Shown piece by piece: positions 10,724-11,709 of a DNA stretch of 11,709 nt. The stretch is from RGIG5612 sp045599965. GTDB lineage: Bacteria > Bacillota > Clostridia > Lachnospirales > Lachnospiraceae. Location of the stretch: NCBI GenBank assembly GCA_045599965.1, contig JAZRXA010000073.1:1-11709 (forward strand), written 5' to 3'. Position 1 is the first letter of the stretch, and every line of letters starts with the position of its first letter. Under the pieces are notes generated by a model. It saw only the letters and a list, made by a program, of their open reading frames with translations. It was not told the DNA's origin and searched no databases. The translations under genes and the position numbers were made by a program.

Positions 10724-11224
10724 ATGTTGATAAAAAAGGAAACAAAACTAGAGATTGTGCTGAAACATCTGAATGAAGGAATAACGGTTAAGGAACTGTC
10801 AGAAGAATATCACATTCATCCATCAAATATTCAGTATTATGTAAATCTTTATCAAAAACATGGATCAGATGTATTTACTAATGAAGAAGGTCTAAAGGTT
10901 TATGAACGCGAATATAAGCTTAAAGCGATAAAGCGAGTGATTCAAGGAAATGAGTCAATTCGAAGTGTGGCAGTTGATTTAGGTCTTACAGATTATTCTG
11001 TTTTAAGAGATTGGATAAAAAAATACAAAGCTGGCGGAGAGGATGCAATACAAACAAGTTTCAGTAGAAAGAATTATCTGCTTCATGAAGAACGCCAAAA
11101 TGCAATAGCCAGTCAAGAAATGAAGGAGCGTATAGAATATCTAGAAGCTGAGAATGAATTTTTAAAAAAATCATACTCCCTGATTCTGGAGAGAAACAGA
11201 CGGTCAAGGAAAAAGTCCAGATAA
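10724..11224 (+). CDS. IS3-family transposase OrfA
   Basis: This 166-residue protein binds the insertion-sequence ends. It holds two tandem helix-turn-helix modules (VKELSEEYHIHPSNIQYYVN and SIRSVAVDLGLTDYSVLRDW), followed by a C-terminal leucine-zipper-like coiled coil (IEYLEAENEFLKKSYSLILE). An upstream in-frame ATG at 10661 would put the terminal repeat inside the coding region. The ATG at 10724 gives the usual family start (MLIKKETKLEIVLKHL) and has GGAAGGGGG (10704-10712) about 11 bases upstream. OrfA alone ends with a basic tail; a -1 shift at 11164-11170 would fuse it to OrfB. Confidence 0.92.
   Translation: MLIKKETKLEIVLKHLNEGITVKELSEEYHIHPSNIQYYVNLYQKHGSDVFTNEEGLKVYEREYKLKAIKRVIQGNESIRSVAVDLGLTDYSVLRDWIKKYKAGGEDAIQTSFSRKNYLLHEERQNAIASQEMKERIEYLEAENEFLKKSYSLILERNRRSRKKSR
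11164..11170 (+). other. Programmed -1 frameshift site in IS3 transposase
   Basis: Seven A bases lie in phase as A-AAA-AAA (zero-frame codons TTA AAA AAA), the classic slippery heptamer for -1 shifting. After the shift, reading continues at 11170 in the orfB frame without a stop. The position, just after the leucine zipper, is where IS3 elements make the OrfAB fusion. Confidence 0.75.
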
Positions 11225-11709
11225 TCTGTGAATTAAGGGAGAAATATTCTCTCAGTATGCTGCTGGAGATAACAGGACTTGCGAGATCCACATTTTATTA
11301 TCAGGTCAGACATTTTGATGACAGGAAAGAAAAAGATGCAGAGTTACTTGAAAAGATAAAAGAGATATATCTCAAAAATCATGGAAAATATGGGAGCCCA
11401 AGGATAACGCAGGAACTGAAGAACCGAGGATATAATATAAATAAAAAAAGAATTGCTCGGATAATGCAGGAAAATGGAATCAAAGCATTTGTGAGAAAAC
11501 GAAAGTATCATTCATATCGAGGAGATGTTGGAAAGATTGCTCCAAATGTACTAAAACAAGATTTTAAAACAGAACGACCATATGAAAAAATGGGAACAGA
11601 TGTAACAATGTTCATAACGCAGTATGGTAAACTGTATCTATCTCCGGTAATAGACTTTCATACACGAGAAATCCTGGCATATGATATTTCAGAAAATCCG
11701 ACGTTTTCT
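11170..11709 (+). CDS. IS3-family transposase OrfB (catalytic part), truncated by window end
   Basis: The frame runs open from the slippery site to the window edge, 180 codons. It begins with the HTH_21-like block KYSLSMLLEITGLARSTFYY, then HGKYGSPRITQELKNRGYNI and NKKRIARIMQENGIKAFVRK, and enters the integrase core. GTDVTMF carries the first catalytic aspartate at 11599-11601. YLSPVIDFHTREILAYDIS is the conserved strand region after it. The second Asp (in HSD) and the Glu lie outside the window. It is probably made mainly as the OrfAB fusion, which carries out transposition. No start codon with a clear ribosome site was found for separate translation. Confidence 0.88.
   Translation, partial: MILPDSGEKQTVKEKVQIICELREKYSLSMLLEITGLARSTFYYQVRHFDDRKEKDAELLEKIKEIYLKNHGKYGSPRITQELKNRGYNINKKRIARIMQENGIKAFVRKRKYHSYRGDVGKIAPNVLKQDFKTERPYEKMGTDVTMFITQYGKLYLSPVIDFHTREILAYDISENPTFS

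Larger units (their letters stand above)
10662..11709 (+). mobile_element. IS3-family insertion sequence, left part
   Basis: The left end begins TGAAGTTCCCCCAAAAAGTT at about 10662, of the kind seen in IS150-like IS3 elements. It is followed by orfA and by orfB in the -1 frame, joined by an A7 slippery stretch. The element runs past the window, so the right inverted repeat and target duplication cannot be seen. Insertion lies 10 bases after the tRNA-Ser gene and probably replaced or displaced its terminator. Confidence 0.88.

Overview
The window looks like a low-GC Clostridia chromosome, most likely Lachnospiraceae. This is a family-level inference. It rests on AAGGAG-type ribosome sites, Firmicutes-type promoters, an azlCD pair, a holin-like type I toxin and CCA-less class II tRNA genes.

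Layout. Positions 1-662 hold the end of an aquaporin gene. It is followed by a promoter-hairpin-tRNA-Ser(CGA) block (674-854). From 856 to about 5870 lies an AT-rich accessory island made of short, mostly single-gene cargo units separated by a repeated structured element. Each copy of this element carries a direct copy of the tRNA-Ser 3' end (GAATCCCACC), and the two full copies also carry its reverse complement. The cargo is, in order: a GNAT acetyltransferase; an AAA ATPase of the DUF4143 type; a type I toxin-antitoxin locus with a 33-residue toxin on the minus strand; an MNT-type antitoxin with a wrecked HepT toxin gene; and a HigA-like antitoxin with a wrecked HigB-like toxin gene. Between the genes are organised non-coding repeats: hairpin arrays with a period near 52 bp (2024-2111 and 3665-3859) and a 20-bp-period direct repeat (1702-1770).

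From 5930 the sequence returns to ordinary tightly packed chromosome. A plus-strand cluster encodes a flavin reductase, a GNAT protein, a cyclophilin, AzlC and AzlD, and it ends at a hairpin shared with a convergent minus-strand gene for a membrane-anchored 3D-domain protein. A flavoprotein with a zinc ribbon follows (9530-10471). Directly after its stop codon comes a second promoter-hairpin-tRNA-Ser(CGA) block whose tRNA is identical to the first. An IS3-family element has inserted 10 bp past this tRNA and runs off the window.

Most interesting points: the T-arm-bounded structured element, whose three copies show compensatory stem changes with GNRA loops kept; its cassette-like alternation with defence and addiction cargo; the paired 52-bp hairpin arrays, which sit in the same relative place after two different element ends; and two neighbouring type II toxin-antitoxin operons in which only the toxin has lost its middle. 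No integrase is visible here, so how the island moves is unknown.
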